From Agrostemma githago (Eukaryota > Streptophyta > Magnoliopsida > Caryophyllales > Caryophyllaceae): a DNA stretch of 64,000 nucleotides. Positions 39,240 to 50,100 of the stretch are shown piece by piece. The notes beneath the pieces are model-generated. The model was not told the DNA's origin. It was given only the letters and a program-made list of their open reading frames with translations, and ran no database searches. The stretch is from contig OY288246.1 in NCBI GenBank assembly GCA_958450325.1, positions 36,946,544 to 37,010,543 on the forward strand. Direction: 5' to 3'. The translations under genes and the position numbers were made by a program. Numbering within the stretch: position 1 is the first letter of the stretch; the number at the start of each line of letters is the position of its first letter.

Positions 39240-41730
39240 ACATTGAATAAGGAAATGGGTTTAGGGTTGGATTTGGCGGAGCCGCGAAGCGGGTTCGCCT
39301 AATCCAACCCTAAACCCTTTTCCGTCCTTGAATAAGGAAAAGGGTTTAGGGTTGGATTAGGCTGAGCCGCGAAGCGGGTTCGCCTAATCCACCCCTAAAC
39401 CCTTTTTCGTCCCGTCTTATGCTGTACCCCATCTTTGAATCACATCCACGACAAGGTTCACCAATACCCTCTTAGGGTTCAGTTTCTTGTGGGATTAGTG
39501 ACATTGAATAAGGAAAAGGGTTTAGGGTTGGATTTGGCGGAGCCGCGAAGCGGGTTCGCCTAATCCAACCCTAAACCCTTTTCCGTCCTTGAATAAGGAA
39601 AAGGGTTTAGGGTTGGATTAGGCTGAGCCGCGAAGCGGGTTCGCCTAATCCACCCCTAAACCCTTTTCCGTCCCGTCTTATGTTGTACCCCATCTTTGAA
39701 TCACATCCACGACAGAGTTCACCAATACCCTCTTAGGGTTCAGTTTCTTGCGGGATTAGTGACCTTGAATAAGGAAAAGGGTTTAGGGTTGGATTAGGCG
39801 GAGCCGCGAAGCGGGTTTGGCTAATCCAACCCTAAACTCTTTTCCTTCTCGTCTTATGGTGGACCCCATATTTGAATCACATCCACGACAGGGTTCACCA
39901 ATACCCTCTTAGGGTTCAGTTTCTTGTGGGATTAGTGACATTGAATAAGGAAAAGGGTTTAGGGTTGGATTTGGCGGAGCCGCGAAGCGGGTTCGCCTAA
40001 TCCAACCCTAAACCCTTTTCCGTCCTTGAATAAGGAAAAGGGTTTAGGGTTGGATTAGGCTGAGCCGCGATGCGGGTTCGCCTAATCCACCCCTAAACCC
40101 TTTTTCGTCCCGTCTTATGCTGTACCCCATCTTTGAATCACATCCACGACAAGGTTCACCAATACCCTCTTAGGGTTCAGTTTCTTGCGGGATTAGTGAC
40201 CTTGAATAAGGAAAAGGGTTTAGGGTTGGATTAGGCGGAGCCGCGAAGCGGGTTTGGCTAATCCAACCCTAAACTCTTTTCCTTCTCGTCTTATGGTGGA
40301 CCCCATATTTGAATCACATCCACGACAGGGTTCACCAATACCCTCTTAGAGTTCAGTTTCTTGTGGGATTAGTGACATTGAATAAGGAAAAGGGTTTAGG
40401 GTTGGATTTGGCGGAGCCGCGAAGCGGGTTCGCCTAATCCAACCCTAAACCCTTTTCCGTCCTTGAACAAGGAAAAGGGTTTAGGGTTGGATTAGGCTGA
40501 GCCGCGATGCGGGTTCGCCTAATCCACCCCTAAACCCTTTTTCGTCCCGTCTTATGCTGTACCCCATCTTTGAATCACATCCACGACAAGGTTCACCAAT
40601 ACCCTCTTAGGGTTCAGTTTCTTGTGGGATTAGTGACATTGAATAAGGAAAAGGGTTTAGGGTTGGATTTGGCGGAGCCGCGAAGCGGGTTCGCCTAATC
40701 CAACCCTAAACCCTTTTCCGTCCTTGAATAAGGAAAAGGGTTTAGGGTTGGATTAGGCTGAGCCGCGAAGCGGGTTCGCCTAATCCACCCCTAAACCCTT
40801 TTCCGTCCCGTCTTATGTTGTACCCCATCTTTGAATCACATCCACGACAGGGTTCACCAATACCCTCTTAGGGTTCAGTTTCTTGCGGGATTAGTGACCT
40901 TGAATAAGGAAAAGGGTTTAGGGTTGGATTAGGCGGAGCCGGGAAGCGGGTTTGGCTAATCCAACCCTAAACTCTTTTCCGTCCCGTCTTATGGTGGACC
41001 CCATCTTTGAATCACATCCACGACAGGGTTCACCAATACCCTCTTAGGGTTCAGTTTCTTGCGGGATTAGTGACATTGAATAAGGAAAAGGGTTTAGGGT
41101 TGGATTAGGCGGAGCCGCGAAGCGGGTTCGCCTAATTCACCCCTATACCCTTTTTCGTCCCGTCTTATGGTGTACCCCATCTTTGAATCACATACACGAC
41201 AGGGTTCACCAATACCCTCTTAGGGTTCAGTTTCTTGCGGGATTAGTGACTTTAAATAAGGAAAAGGGTTTAGGGTTGGATTAGGCAGAGCCGTGAAGCG
41301 GGTCCGCCTAATCCAACCTCAAACCCTTTTCCGTCCTTGAATAAGGAAAAGGGTTTAGGGTTGGATTAGCCTGAGCCGCGAAGCGGGTTCGCCTAATCAA
41401 CCCCAAAACCCTTTTCCGTCCCGTCTTATGCTGTACCCCATCTTTGAATCACATCCACGACAGGGTTCACCAATACCCTCTTAGGGTTCAGTTTCTTGCG
41501 GGATTAGTGACCTTGAATAAGGAAAAGGGTTTAGGGTTGGATTAGGCGGAGCCGCGAAGCGGGTTTGGCTAATCCAACCCTAAACTCTTTTCCGTCCCGT
41601 CTTATGGTGGACCCCATATTTGAATCACATCCACGACAGGGTTCACCAATACCCTCTTAGGGTTCAGTTTCTTGTGGGATTAGTGACATTGAATAAGGAA
41701 AAGGGTTTAGGGTTGGATTTGGCGGAGCCG
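39240..41730 (+). repeat. Short-period higher-order repeats (437 bp = 2 x 176 + 85)
   Basis: The variant GGATTTGGCGG occurs at about 39269, 39530, 39967, 40404, 40665 and 41715. Steps are 261, 437, 437, 261 and 1050 bp. 261 equals one full plus one short monomer, and 437 equals two full plus one short. Full and short monomers are therefore amplified together as compound units. An 874-bp step between GGGTTATATT variants near 37601 and 38475 equals two such units. Confidence 0.85.
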
Positions 41731-42155
41731 CGAAGCGGGTTCGCCTAATCCAACCCTAAACCCTTTTCCGTCCTTGAATAAGGAAAAGGGTTTAGGGTTG
41801 GATTAGGCTGAGCCGCGAAGCGGGTTCGCCTAATCCACCCCTAAACCCTTTTTCGTCCCGTCTTATGCTGTACCCCATCTTTGAATCACATCCACGACAG
41901 GGTTCACCAATATCCTCTTAGGGTTCAGTTTCTTGCGGGATTAGTGACCTTGAATAAGGAAAAGGGTTTAGGGTTGGATTAGGCGGAGCCGCGAAGCGAG
42001 TTTGGCTAATCCAACCCTAAACTCTTTTCCGTCCCGTCTTATGGTGGACCCCATCTTTGAATGACATCCACGACAGGGTTCACCAATACCCTCTTAGGGT
42101 TCAGTTTCTTGTGGGATTAGTGACCTTGAATAAGGAAAAGGGTTTAGGGTTGGAT

Positions 42156-42160
42156 TAGGG
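42156..42160 (+). repeat. Target-site duplication TAGGG, left copy (outer gypsy element)
   Basis: TAGGG directly precedes the 5' LTR and is repeated at 51614-51618 after the 3' LTR. Five bases is the usual length for Ty3/gypsy integration. Confidence 0.93.
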
Positions 42161-42861
42161 TGATCCGAATGAAGAAGCAACAAACCAAGAATTCAATGAA
42201 GTCACACTAGCTCCAAATGGTCCTAGTCCAGCCACCTTAGCACCTCCTTCAAGTCTAGTAGTGTGCCTTTTTCAAGTGGTGGACTAGCTTGTGCAAACAT
42301 CTACTTAAACCGAGTAAAAGATCAATTAGTCAAGACCATATGAATGCATTAACTTGGGTTCACACTCATTGAAGCAAGGGATGTGCACCGGAGTTAGTTG
42401 GCTGATTAGAGGCTGATTGTGTTCACATGCTTACCTCGTCTAAGTTCTTTTCTTAAGCTTTGTTTTTATCACCTTAAGCTTTGTTTGTATCACCCTTGAC
42501 CATTCTGGTTTGGGACGTTTTGTAGGCTATATATAGCCATCAATTTGATGAATAAAGGCATCCAATTTTCACAAAACAAAACTGAGTAAAGCTAAGCTTT
42601 TCCTTTCGTCCTTGTAGCTTACAAGACAAAGTATTAGAGTGAGTCGCGTTACAAACTCTATACTCGCTATTTCAATCGAGTGTTTGAATTAGCACCCGCT
42701 TTGTTGAGGTATAGGTCTATCTCACTAAGCATACTATCCCTTGGTTACGGTTCTATCATCCTTACAAACAACCATTACATTCTGTTTTGTTGCTTGTTCA
42801 TCTCATAATACAATCAACATCCATATTACTTGTTCAAAGTTCATTTTTTTAACTCACATCA
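42161..42861 (+). repeat. 5' LTR of the outer gypsy element
   Basis: 701 bp, TGAT...ATCA ends. It contains a palindromic TATA box (GGCTATATATAGCC, TATATATA at 42528-42535), with transcription probably starting shortly downstream. The partner LTR is at 50913-51613. Confidence 0.95.
42528..42535 (+). promoter_or_regulatory. LTR TATA box (outer element)
   Basis: TATATATA lies inside the perfect palindrome GGCTATATATAGCC. The same box occurs in the 3' LTR (51280-51287), in the nested element (45766-45773) and, as TATAAATA, in the solo LTR (61866-61873). Conservation across diverged LTRs supports promoter function. Confidence 0.75.
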
Positions 42862-42865
42862 TTAG

Positions 42866-42877
42866 TGGTATCAGAGC
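42866..42877 (+). promoter_or_regulatory. Primer-binding site for initiator-Met tRNA (outer element)
   Basis: TGGTATCAGAGC, four bases after the 5' LTR, is complementary to the 3' end of plant initiator methionine tRNA, the usual primer for plant LTR retrotransposons. Confidence 0.92.
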
Positions 42878-42902
42878 TTTGGTATTCCTAAAGACGTAAA
42901 GC

Positions 42903-45342
42903 ATGGCAGGAGGATTGAACTTTGACGACCCCAACTTCTTGGAACACCTAAAGAAAGCATTGGAGAACTACCAGCCCATAAATTCCCGTTTCCAAGCAAG
43001 AAGAGAGCCGGTGGACAAGATCAAAGTGAACGAACTTCCTGAGTTCAATGGAGGTACTGATCCTGAAGTCTATTTGGAATGGGAAAGAAACATGGAGAAG
43101 CTTTTTGACTTCAAAGACTTGGAGGACGAGGAGAGGTGCAAGTATGCAATTCTGAAGCTAAGCAAAGGGGCTTCTCTTTGGTATGAAGGGCTGAAAATAC
43201 AACGCACCAGGGATGGAAAGGGTAAGATTTCTTCTTGGGAGTCCTTAAAACGTAAGCTACGTAAGAGGTATGTTCCAACTACACATAAGTTATCCTTATA
43301 CAAAAAGATTGCTAATCTTGTACAAGGAAGAATGAGTGTTAGTGAGTACATTGAGGAGTTTGAGAACTTGGTACTAATGGGAGAAGTAGAAGAAAACGAA
43401 GAGATAAAAATGGCTAGGTTCTTACGTGGGTTAAATCGTAGTATTGCTAATACGGTTGATTTGTGTCCATATTCTGATTTTGATACTTTATGTGGGTTAT
43501 GTTTAAAAATTGAGGCTCAAGGGAAAACTAAGTATGAAAATGAGTCTAGTAGGAGTCATACTTGGTCACGAGGTGAGGGGAGTAACAAGACAAATTCAGT
43601 TAACACTAATCAACCCCTTTCCATTAAGAGTAACCCGACTCAACCCACAAATAAGACACCCACTGAAACTAGTTTGTCCAAGGTACGTTGCTTCAAATGT
43701 CAAGGTTTTGGTCACTATAAAAATGCGTGTCCTAATAAGAGAGTCGTTACCTTGAGAGAAATAATGCCTTTTAGAGAGGAGATGTGGGAGGAGGAGCAAT
43801 GCATAGGGGCCGTGTTTAATGAGGGAGAGGAAGAAGAGGATGAAGAGGATGAAGAAAGAGAGGACTATGAACCCCCAACATATGATATTGTTTTGGTACT
43901 ACGTACACTTCATGCCAACCCCATCCCACACAACACTGAACAAAGGGATCAACTCTTCCACACTAAGTGTCAAGTTAACAACAAATGGTGTAGCTTGATC
44001 ATAGATGGGGATAGTTGCACAAATGTTGCCTCAACTGAAATGGTAACTAAACTAGGCCTAACCACCACTAGTCACCCTAGACCGTATGCACTACATTGGT
44101 TGGACGATGGAAACAAAGTAAGGGTCACTAAGCAAGTAAGGGTAGGCTTAACCATGGGGTCTTATGTCGATGAGGTTTTATGTGATGTCATTCCTATGGA
44201 TGCGTGTCATATACTTTTGGGACGTCCTTGGCAGTTTGATAGGGATGTAGTACACCATGGGAGGAAAAATGAATACGAGTTAAGGGATAGAGGAAAGAAA
44301 ATCGTTCTAAAACCCATGACTCCTCAAGCTGTTAGAGCTATGGCAGCCAACAAAACTAAGAAGCCTAACCTCACCATATTTGCTAGTGAGAGTGAAGTAG
44401 AACAGGCTTTACAAGGGGGGGAACGTGTCTTTGTCATGGTTGCTAGAGAGGAACCCTTAGGAGTTGAGAATGGGCTTGGGGGAAAGCCATTTGAGGAATT
44501 GTTACATGAGTTTGAGGACGTTTTCCCTGAGGAATTACCAGCTGGTTTACCACCTATTCGAGGCATAGAACACCAAATCGACCTCGTTCCAGGAGCAGCC
44601 TTACCAAATAAGGCAGCCTATAGGTGTAATCCAGAGGAGACTAAGGAATTACAAAGAAAAATTGATGAGTTAATTAGTCGAGGGTATGTGCGTGAAAGCC
44701 TTAGTCCTTGTGCTGTTCCAGTCCTCTTGGTACCTAAGAAAGATGGAACTTGGAGAATGTGTGTGGATAGTAGGGCAGTTAACAACATTACCATCAAATA
44801 TAGATTTCCTATTCCAAGATTGGATGATATGTTGGATGAGCTTCATGGGGCTGTGATCTTCTCCAAAATCGACTTAAGAAGTGGGTATCATCAAATTAGA
44901 ATGAGAGAAGGGGATGAGTGGAAGACAGCTTTCAAGACCAAGCATGGGCTCTATGAATGGACGGTCATGCCATTTGGCCTCACCAACGCTCCAAGCACAT
45001 TCATGAGACTAATGAATGAAGTACTCAAGGCCTATCTAGGTCAATTCATTGTGGTTTATTTGGATGATATTCTTGTTTACAGCAGGTCTTTGGCGGAGCA
45101 TATGGAGCACTTAAGGCTGCTATTTACAACACTTCGCAAGCAACAACTCTTTGGCAAGAAGGAGAAGTGTGCTTTCTTTGTAGAAAGTGTGGTGTTCCTT
45201 GGCTATGTGTTGTCCAAAGATGGAGTATCCGATGATCAAACCAAGGTAGAATCCATCCGTACTTGGCCAATCCCTTCCACCATTACGGAGGTAAGATCAT
45301 TCCATGGGTTGGCTTCCTTCTACAGAAGGTTCATTAAGGACT
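42903..45342 (+). pseudogene. Outer element gag-pol, 5' part (Gag, protease, reverse transcriptase)
   Basis: The open frame starts at ATG 42903 and would continue through pol, but at 45342 it runs into the inserted LTR and stops at 45383. Gag spans about residues 35-205, followed by a CCHC zinc knuckle (CFKCQGFGHYKNAC, 263-276) and a Glu-rich stretch (308-322). The protease active site at 366-374 reads IIDGDSCTN; the relative nested here has IIDGGSCTN, so this copy has Gly-to-Asp at 370. Reverse transcriptase runs from about 560 to 812, with KIDLRSGYHQIR, VMPFGLTNAP and the catalytic YLDD at 719-722. The break falls just after RT, before RNase H. No stops occur before the insertion, so the lesion is recent. 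Confidence 0.93.
45338..45342 (+). repeat. Target-site duplication GGACT, left copy (nested element)
   Basis: GGACT precedes the nested 5' LTR and is repeated at 49141-49145. The interrupted pol frame is the same on both sides of the insertion. Confidence 0.93.
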
Positions 45343-46110
45343 TGATCCGAATGAAGAAGCTACTAAAGGGTTCAATGAAGTAAAACTAGCTCCTAATGGT
45401 CCTAGTCAAGCCACATTAGCACCTCCTACCAGCTTAGTAGTGTGCCTACTTCAATTGGTGAGCTAGCTCGTGTGTGGGTCGAATAAAGGAGCAATTAGTC
45501 AAGGTCTCATGAAGGCATTAACTTGGGTTCACACTCATTCAAGCATGGGGAGTGCACCGGAGTTAAGAGGATGAGTGAGGCTGATTGTGTTCACATAGTG
45601 TGCACGTCTTGTTAGCTTTGTTCTTAGCTCCTTGTTCACATAGTGTGCCGCGTCTAAGTACTTCTTGTTAGCTTTGTTTTTAGCTCCTAAGCTTTGTTTT
45701 TGTCACCATTGTAGCTTTGTTATTATCACCCTTAAACCAGCCTGGTTAAGGGATATTTTGAAGGCTATATATAGCCGTAAACTTTGATGAATAAGACACA
45801 CATTACACACAAGATTTATACACAAAACTGAGTAAAGCATTGCTTTCTTTTACGTCCTTGTTGCTTACAAGACAAAGTCTAGAGTTAGTCGCGTTACAAG
45901 CTCTAAACTTGCTACTTCAATCGAGTGTTTGATTTAGCACCCGCATTGTTGAAGTATAGGTCTACTTCACTAAGCATACTATCCCTTGGATACGGTTCTA
46001 TCATACTCACAAACCCTCCTTACATTCTGTTTTGTTGCTTTTGTTACGTTCAATTCAGAATACTATCAATCTTCACGTTTTTGTTTCAAAGTTCATATTA
46101 ACTCACATCA
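45343..46110 (+). repeat. 5' LTR of the nested element
   Basis: 768 bp. It carries repeats of GCTTTGTTTTTAGCTCCT in U3 and a TATA palindrome. It is 20 bp shorter than its partner LTR because it has one fewer copy of the U3 repeat. Confidence 0.95.
45766..45773 (+). promoter_or_regulatory. LTR TATA box (nested element)
   Basis: TATATATA within GGCTATATATAGCC, in the same context as in the outer element. Confidence 0.75.
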
Positions 46111-46114
46111 TTAG

Positions 46115-46126
46115 TGGTATCAGAGC
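46115..46126 (+). promoter_or_regulatory. Primer-binding site for initiator-Met tRNA (nested element)
   Basis: TGGTATCAGAGC, four bases after the LTR, identical to the outer element's site. Confidence 0.92.
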
Positions 46127-46151
46127 TTTGGTCTTCCTTTAAACGTAAAGC

Positions 46152-48476
46152 ATGGCAGGAGTAGTGAACTTTGAAGACCCCAACTTCTTGGAACACCTAA
46201 AGAAGGCGTGGGAGAACTACCAACCCAGGAATTCTCGCTTCCAAGCAAGAAGGGAACCGGTGGACAAGATCAAAATGAACGAACTTCCTGAGTTCAATGG
46301 GGGTACTGATCCTGAGGTCTACCTGGAATGGGAGAGAAGCTTGGAGAAGCTCTTTGACTTCAAGGACTTGGGGGACGAGGAGAGGTGCAAATATGCAATC
46401 CTAAAGCTAAGCAAAGGGGCTTCCCTTTGGTATGATGGGCTTAAGGTACAACGCACCAGGGATGGAAAGGGTAAGATTTCTTCTTGGGAGTCTTTAAAGC
46501 GTAAACTACGTAAGAGGTATGTTCCAACTACACATAAGTTATCCTTGTACAAAAAGATTGCTAATCTCGTTCAAGGAAAAATGAGTGTTAGTGAATACAT
46601 CGACGAGTTTGAGAACTTAGTACTTATGGGGGAAGTAGAAGAACATGAAGAGATAAAAATGGCTAGGTTCTTACGTGGATTAAATCGTAGTATTGCTAAT
46701 ACGGTTGATTTATGTCCATATTCTGATTTTGATACCTTGTGTGGGTTATGTCTAAAAATTGAGGCACAAGGGAAGACAAAACATGAGGGTGAGTCTAGTA
46801 AGAGTCATACTTGGCCACGAACTGATGAAGGTAATAGGTTCAATCCTACTAATACTAATCAACCCCTCACTATTAAGAATAACCCCGCAGCCCCGCTTCA
46901 ACCTACAACTAAAACACCCACTGAAACTAGTCTATCCAAAGTACGTTGTTTCAAGTGTCAAAGGTTTGGTCACTACAAAAACGCTTGTCCTAACAAAAGA
47001 GTTGTGACCTTAAGAGAAGTGATCACTATTAGGGATGAAATATGGGAAGAGGAACAACGTATAGGGGCTGTTTTCAATGTTAACGAGGAAGAGGAAGGGG
47101 AAGAGGAGGATTTTGAGGCTTATGAACCCCCGGCTTATGACACACTCCTAGTACTATGTACTCTACATGCTAACCCCATTCAACATGACACCGAGCAAAG
47201 AGACCAACTATTCCATACTAAGTGTCAAGTTAACGACAAATGGTGTAGTTTAATAATTGATGGAGGTAGTTGTACTAACGTTGCCTCAACTGAAATGGTA
47301 ACCAAACTAGGTCTAGCTACTACTAATCACCCTAACCCTTATGCACTACATTGGTTAAACAACGGGAACAAAGTAAGGGTCACTAAACAAGTGAGGGTTG
47401 GTTTGACCATGGGCTCCTATGTTGATGAAGTCTTATGTGATGTTATTCCTATAGATGCTTGTCATATACTATTAGGCCGTCCTTGGCAGTTTGATAGGGA
47501 CGTAGTTCACCATGGGAGAAGGAATGAATATGAATTAAGTGATAAGGGGAAGAAAATTGTGCTCAAACCCATGACACCTCAAAACGTAGGTAACATGTTA
47601 GCTAATCGAGTCAAAAAACCCAACCTCTCAATGTTTGCTAGTAAACATGGGGGATTACATGCTATACAAGAGAAAGAGTTGGATCCCGTCATGATTACTA
47701 AAGAGGAACCAGTTAAGGTTGATAATGAGCTTGGAGGGAAACAATTGAAGGAACTGGGTGTCGTCATTCCTAATGAATTACCCGCCGGTTTGACAACTAA
47801 TAGAGATCATGAAATCTTAAGGTATGAAGATAGTAAGAACAATGTCTTGGCTACTGCTCTATCTTGTCACCACCTACACTCATCCACTCTAGATACAAGC
47901 ACGCTTGGATTTGGGACTTTGAAGGACTATTACTCCATGGATGCTGATGTACTTACCGAGTACAAGGCTGGTTCTCTTGGTACTTTTGATGAGTTTGTTT
48001 TGCAGGAAGATCTTCCTTTTAAAGGGAACCATCTTTGTGTCCCAAGGCATCTTATTTCAGAGTGTATAACTAGAGAAGCCTACAAAGGAAGGTCTATCAA
48101 AAACAGAAAAATGAGACTCTTCCAAGAGGGTGACTTGGTTTTGGTTCACTTGAGAAAGGAGAGGTTTCCAAGCAAAGGGAAGAACAAGTTGAAGCCTCAA
48201 CCAGAAGTTCCATACAAGGGAAGCAACAATGCTTGCAAGATGAAGTTGCCGGATGATTATGGAGTTCTTGACACGTTCAAAGTGGGAGATCTTTTTCCTT
48301 ATGAGGATGGCATTTCAGAATTGAGGACAATTCCATTTCAAGGGGGAGGAGATGATCCGAATGAAGAAGCTACTAAAGGGTTCAATGAAGTAACACTAGC
48401 TCCTAATGGTCCTAGTCAAGCCACATTAGCACCTCCTACCAGCTTAGTAGTGTGCCTACTTCAATTGGTGAGCTAG
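46152..48476 (+). CDS. Gag-protease-integrase-tail fusion ORF of the nested element (774 aa)
   Basis: One uninterrupted frame from ATG 46152 to a stop inside the 3' LTR. Gag spans about 35-205, the CCHC knuckle (CFKCQRFGHYKNAC) about 266-279, an acidic stretch 311-322, and the protease site DGGS lies at 370-373. At about residue 555 the frame jumps past all of RT and most of RNase H. It continues with a remnant of the linker and the start of the integrase zinc region (FDEFVLQEDLPFKGN, about 612-644). It then jumps again past the integrase core to its C-terminal tail (RLFQEGDLVLVHLRKERFPS, about 655-674), ending PNEEATKGF... within the LTR. Both deletions keep the frame. This resembles gag-encoding non-autonomous (TR-GAG-type) elements. 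Gag could package its own RNA, but RT and integrase must come in trans. Confidence 0.9.
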   Translation: MAGVVNFEDPNFLEHLKKAWENYQPRNSRFQARREPVDKIKMNELPEFNGGTDPEVYLEWERSLEKLFDFKDLGDEERCKYAILKLSKGASLWYDGLKVQRTRDGKGKISSWESLKRKLRKRYVPTTHKLSLYKKIANLVQGKMSVSEYIDEFENLVLMGEVEEHEEIKMARFLRGLNRSIANTVDLCPYSDFDTLCGLCLKIEAQGKTKHEGESSKSHTWPRTDEGNRFNPTNTNQPLTIKNNPAAPLQPTTKTPTETSLSKVRCFKCQRFGHYKNACPNKRVVTLREVITIRDEIWEEEQRIGAVFNVNEEEEGEEEDFEAYEPPAYDTLLVLCTLHANPIQHDTEQRDQLFHTKCQVNDKWCSLIIDGGSCTNVASTEMVTKLGLATTNHPNPYALHWLNNGNKVRVTKQVRVGLTMGSYVDEVLCDVIPIDACHILLGRPWQFDRDVVHHGRRNEYELSDKGKKIVLKPMTPQNVGNMLANRVKKPNLSMFASKHGGLHAIQEKELDPVMITKEEPVKVDNELGGKQLKELGVVIPNELPAGLTTNRDHEILRYEDSKNNVLATALSCHHLHSSTLDTSTLGFGTLKDYYSMDADVLTEYKAGSLGTFDEFVLQEDLPFKGNHLCVPRHLISECITREAYKGRSIKNRKMRLFQEGDLVLVHLRKERFPSKGKNKLKPQPEVPYKGSNNACKMKLPDDYGVLDTFKVGDLFPYEDGISELRTIPFQGGGDDPNEEATKGFNEVTLAPNGPSQATLAPPTSLVVCLLQLVS
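48341..48352 (+). promoter_or_regulatory. Polypurine tract of the nested element
   Basis: AGGGGGAGGAGA immediately precedes the 3' LTR; it is the plus-strand priming site. It also encodes part of the Gly-Gly-Asp stretch of the ORF. Confidence 0.88.
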
Positions 48477-49140
48477 CTCGTGTGTGGGTCGAATAAAGGA
48501 GCAATTAGTCAAGGTCTCATGAAGGCATTAACTTGGGTTCACACTCATTCAAGCATGGGGAGTGCACCGGAGTTAAGAGGATGAGTGAGGCTGATTGTGT
48601 TCACATAGTGTGCACGTCTTGTTAGCTTTGTTCTTAGCTCCTTGTTCACATAGTGTGCCGCGTCTAAGTACTTCTTGTTAGCTTTGTTTTTAGCTCCTAA
48701 GCTTTGTTTTTAGCTCCTGAGCTTTGTTTTTGTCACCATTGTAGCTTTGTTATTATCACCCTTAAACCAGCCTGGTTAGGGGATGTTTTGAAGGCTATAT
48801 ATAGCCGTAAACTTTGATGAATAAGACACACATTACACACAAGATTTATACACAAAACTGAGTAAAGCATTGCTTTCTTTTACGTCCTTGTTGCTTACAA
48901 GACAAAGTCTAGAGTTAGTCGCGTTACAAGCTCTAAACTCGCTACTTCAATCGAGTGTTTGATTTAGCACCCACTTTGTTGAAGTATAGGTCTACTTCAC
49001 TAAGCATACTATCCCTTGGTTACGGTTCTATCATACTCACAAACCCTCCTTACATTATGTTTTGTTGCTTTTGTTACGTTCAATTCAGAATACTATCAAT
49101 CTTCACGTTTTTGTTTCAAAGTTCATATTAACTCACATCA
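48353..49140 (+). repeat. 3' LTR of the nested element
   Basis: 788 bp. It is collinear with 45343-46110 apart from an extra 20-bp U3 repeat unit near 48700-48730 and about seven substitutions. Confidence 0.95.
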
Positions 49141-49145
49141 GGACT

Positions 49146-50100
49146 TTAGTACCATCACAAGTCCTATCACCGAATGCTTGAAGAAGGGTGCGTTCGTTTG
49201 GTCCAAAGCTGCCCAAGATGCTTTTGAAGCCATCAAGGAGAAGTTGTGTTCCGCTCCTATTCTAGCTCTTCCTGATTTCTCTCAACCATTTGAGGTTGAA
49301 TGTGACGCTAGTGGAGTAGGAATTGGTGCTGTCCTCGTGCAAAATAGGCGCCCCATTGCATATTTTTCAGAGAAACTCAATGGAGCAAGGCTGAACTATT
49401 GCACCTACGACAAAGAATTCTATGCCATAGTAAGAGCTCTTGATCATTGGAGTCATTATCTTCGTACTAACCACTTTATTCTCCATTCAGATCATGAGTC
49501 CCTAAAGTACATCAATGGCCAACAAAAACTAAGTCCAAGGCATGCCAAGTGGGTGGAATTCTTGCAATCCTTTCATTTCTCTTCAAAATACAAGGACGGT
49601 AAAAGTAACGTGGTGGCTGATGCATTATCCCGCCGCTACACTCTATTGTCTACTTTGGATGTTAGATTGCTTGGATTTGAAACTCTAAAGGATTACTACA
49701 AAAATGATGCTGATTTTGGTGAAGCTTTCACCAAATGCAAGGAGGGAGCCTTTGACGAGTTTGTTTTGCAGGAAGGATTTCTTTTCAAGGGAAATCGACT
49801 TTGTGTTCCCAAACATCTCATCAGAGAGTTGCTGGTTAGGGAAGCTCATGGGGGAGGATTGGCGGGTCATTTTGGCATCACAAGAACATTGGAGGTCTTA
49901 AAAGAGCACTTCTTTTGGCCAAAGATGCAAGGGAGCGTCCAACATGTAGTGAGCAAGTGTGTGACTTGCCAATTTTCCAAGAGTTCTTTCAAACCAGGAG
50001 CCTACATGCCCTTGCCCACTCCTAATAGACCATGGGAAGATGTGTCCATGGACTTCATTGTGGCCTTGCCAAGAACAGCTAGGGGGAAGGATGCTTGGTA
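49146..50100 (+). pseudogene. Outer element pol, middle part (RNase H and integrase zinc domain)
   Basis: The pol frame resumes after the GGACT duplication in the same phase it had at 45342. The RNase H domain shows the acidic residues in ECDASGVGIG, YDKEFYAI, LHSDHES and VVADALSR. The integrase N-terminal zinc domain follows (H...H...C-x2-C, with GHFGITRT and CVTCQ). The first catalytic Asp is in WEDVSMDFI. The frame ends at a TAG (50099-50101) directly after GKDAW; the following conserved block continues in another frame. Upstream of 49141 the open frame extends only into LTR sequence and is not real coding. Confidence 0.92.

Larger units (their letters stand above)
25418..42160 (+). repeat. 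Satellite array, block B (176-bp and 85-bp monomers)
   Basis: About 16.7 kb of the same satellite in the same orientation as block A. It resumes in the middle of the monomer cut by the CACTA element (ATTAGGCGGAGCC). Short monomers are frequent. A measured example is GAATAAGG at 41691 to GAATAAGG at 41776, which is 85 bp. A subfamily with GATTAGCCTGAGCC or GATTAGGCTGAGCC in place of GATTAGGCGGAGCC is restricted to this block. The block ends at the TAGGG target duplication of the gypsy insertion. Confidence 0.97.
45343..49140 (+). mobile_element. Nested non-autonomous gypsy element (3.8 kb) inserted in its relative
   Basis: Two LTRs (768 and 788 bp, TGAT...ATCA), tRNA-iMet primer site, polypurine tract and GGACT duplication are all present. 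The LTR ends, primer site and coding sequence are closely related to the host element, so both belong to one family or two sister subfamilies. RT, RNase H and the integrase core are absent. It retains one intact ORF (46152-48476). About 7 LTR substitutions (~0.9%) make it younger than the element it sits in, as nesting demands. It must have moved with proteins supplied by an autonomous relative. Confidence 0.95.

Noticed and set aside
49016..49140. Start of the RNase H open frame inside the nested 3' LTR
   Set aside because: This part is LTR read through by chance. The true pol sequence resumes only after the GGACT duplication at 49146.
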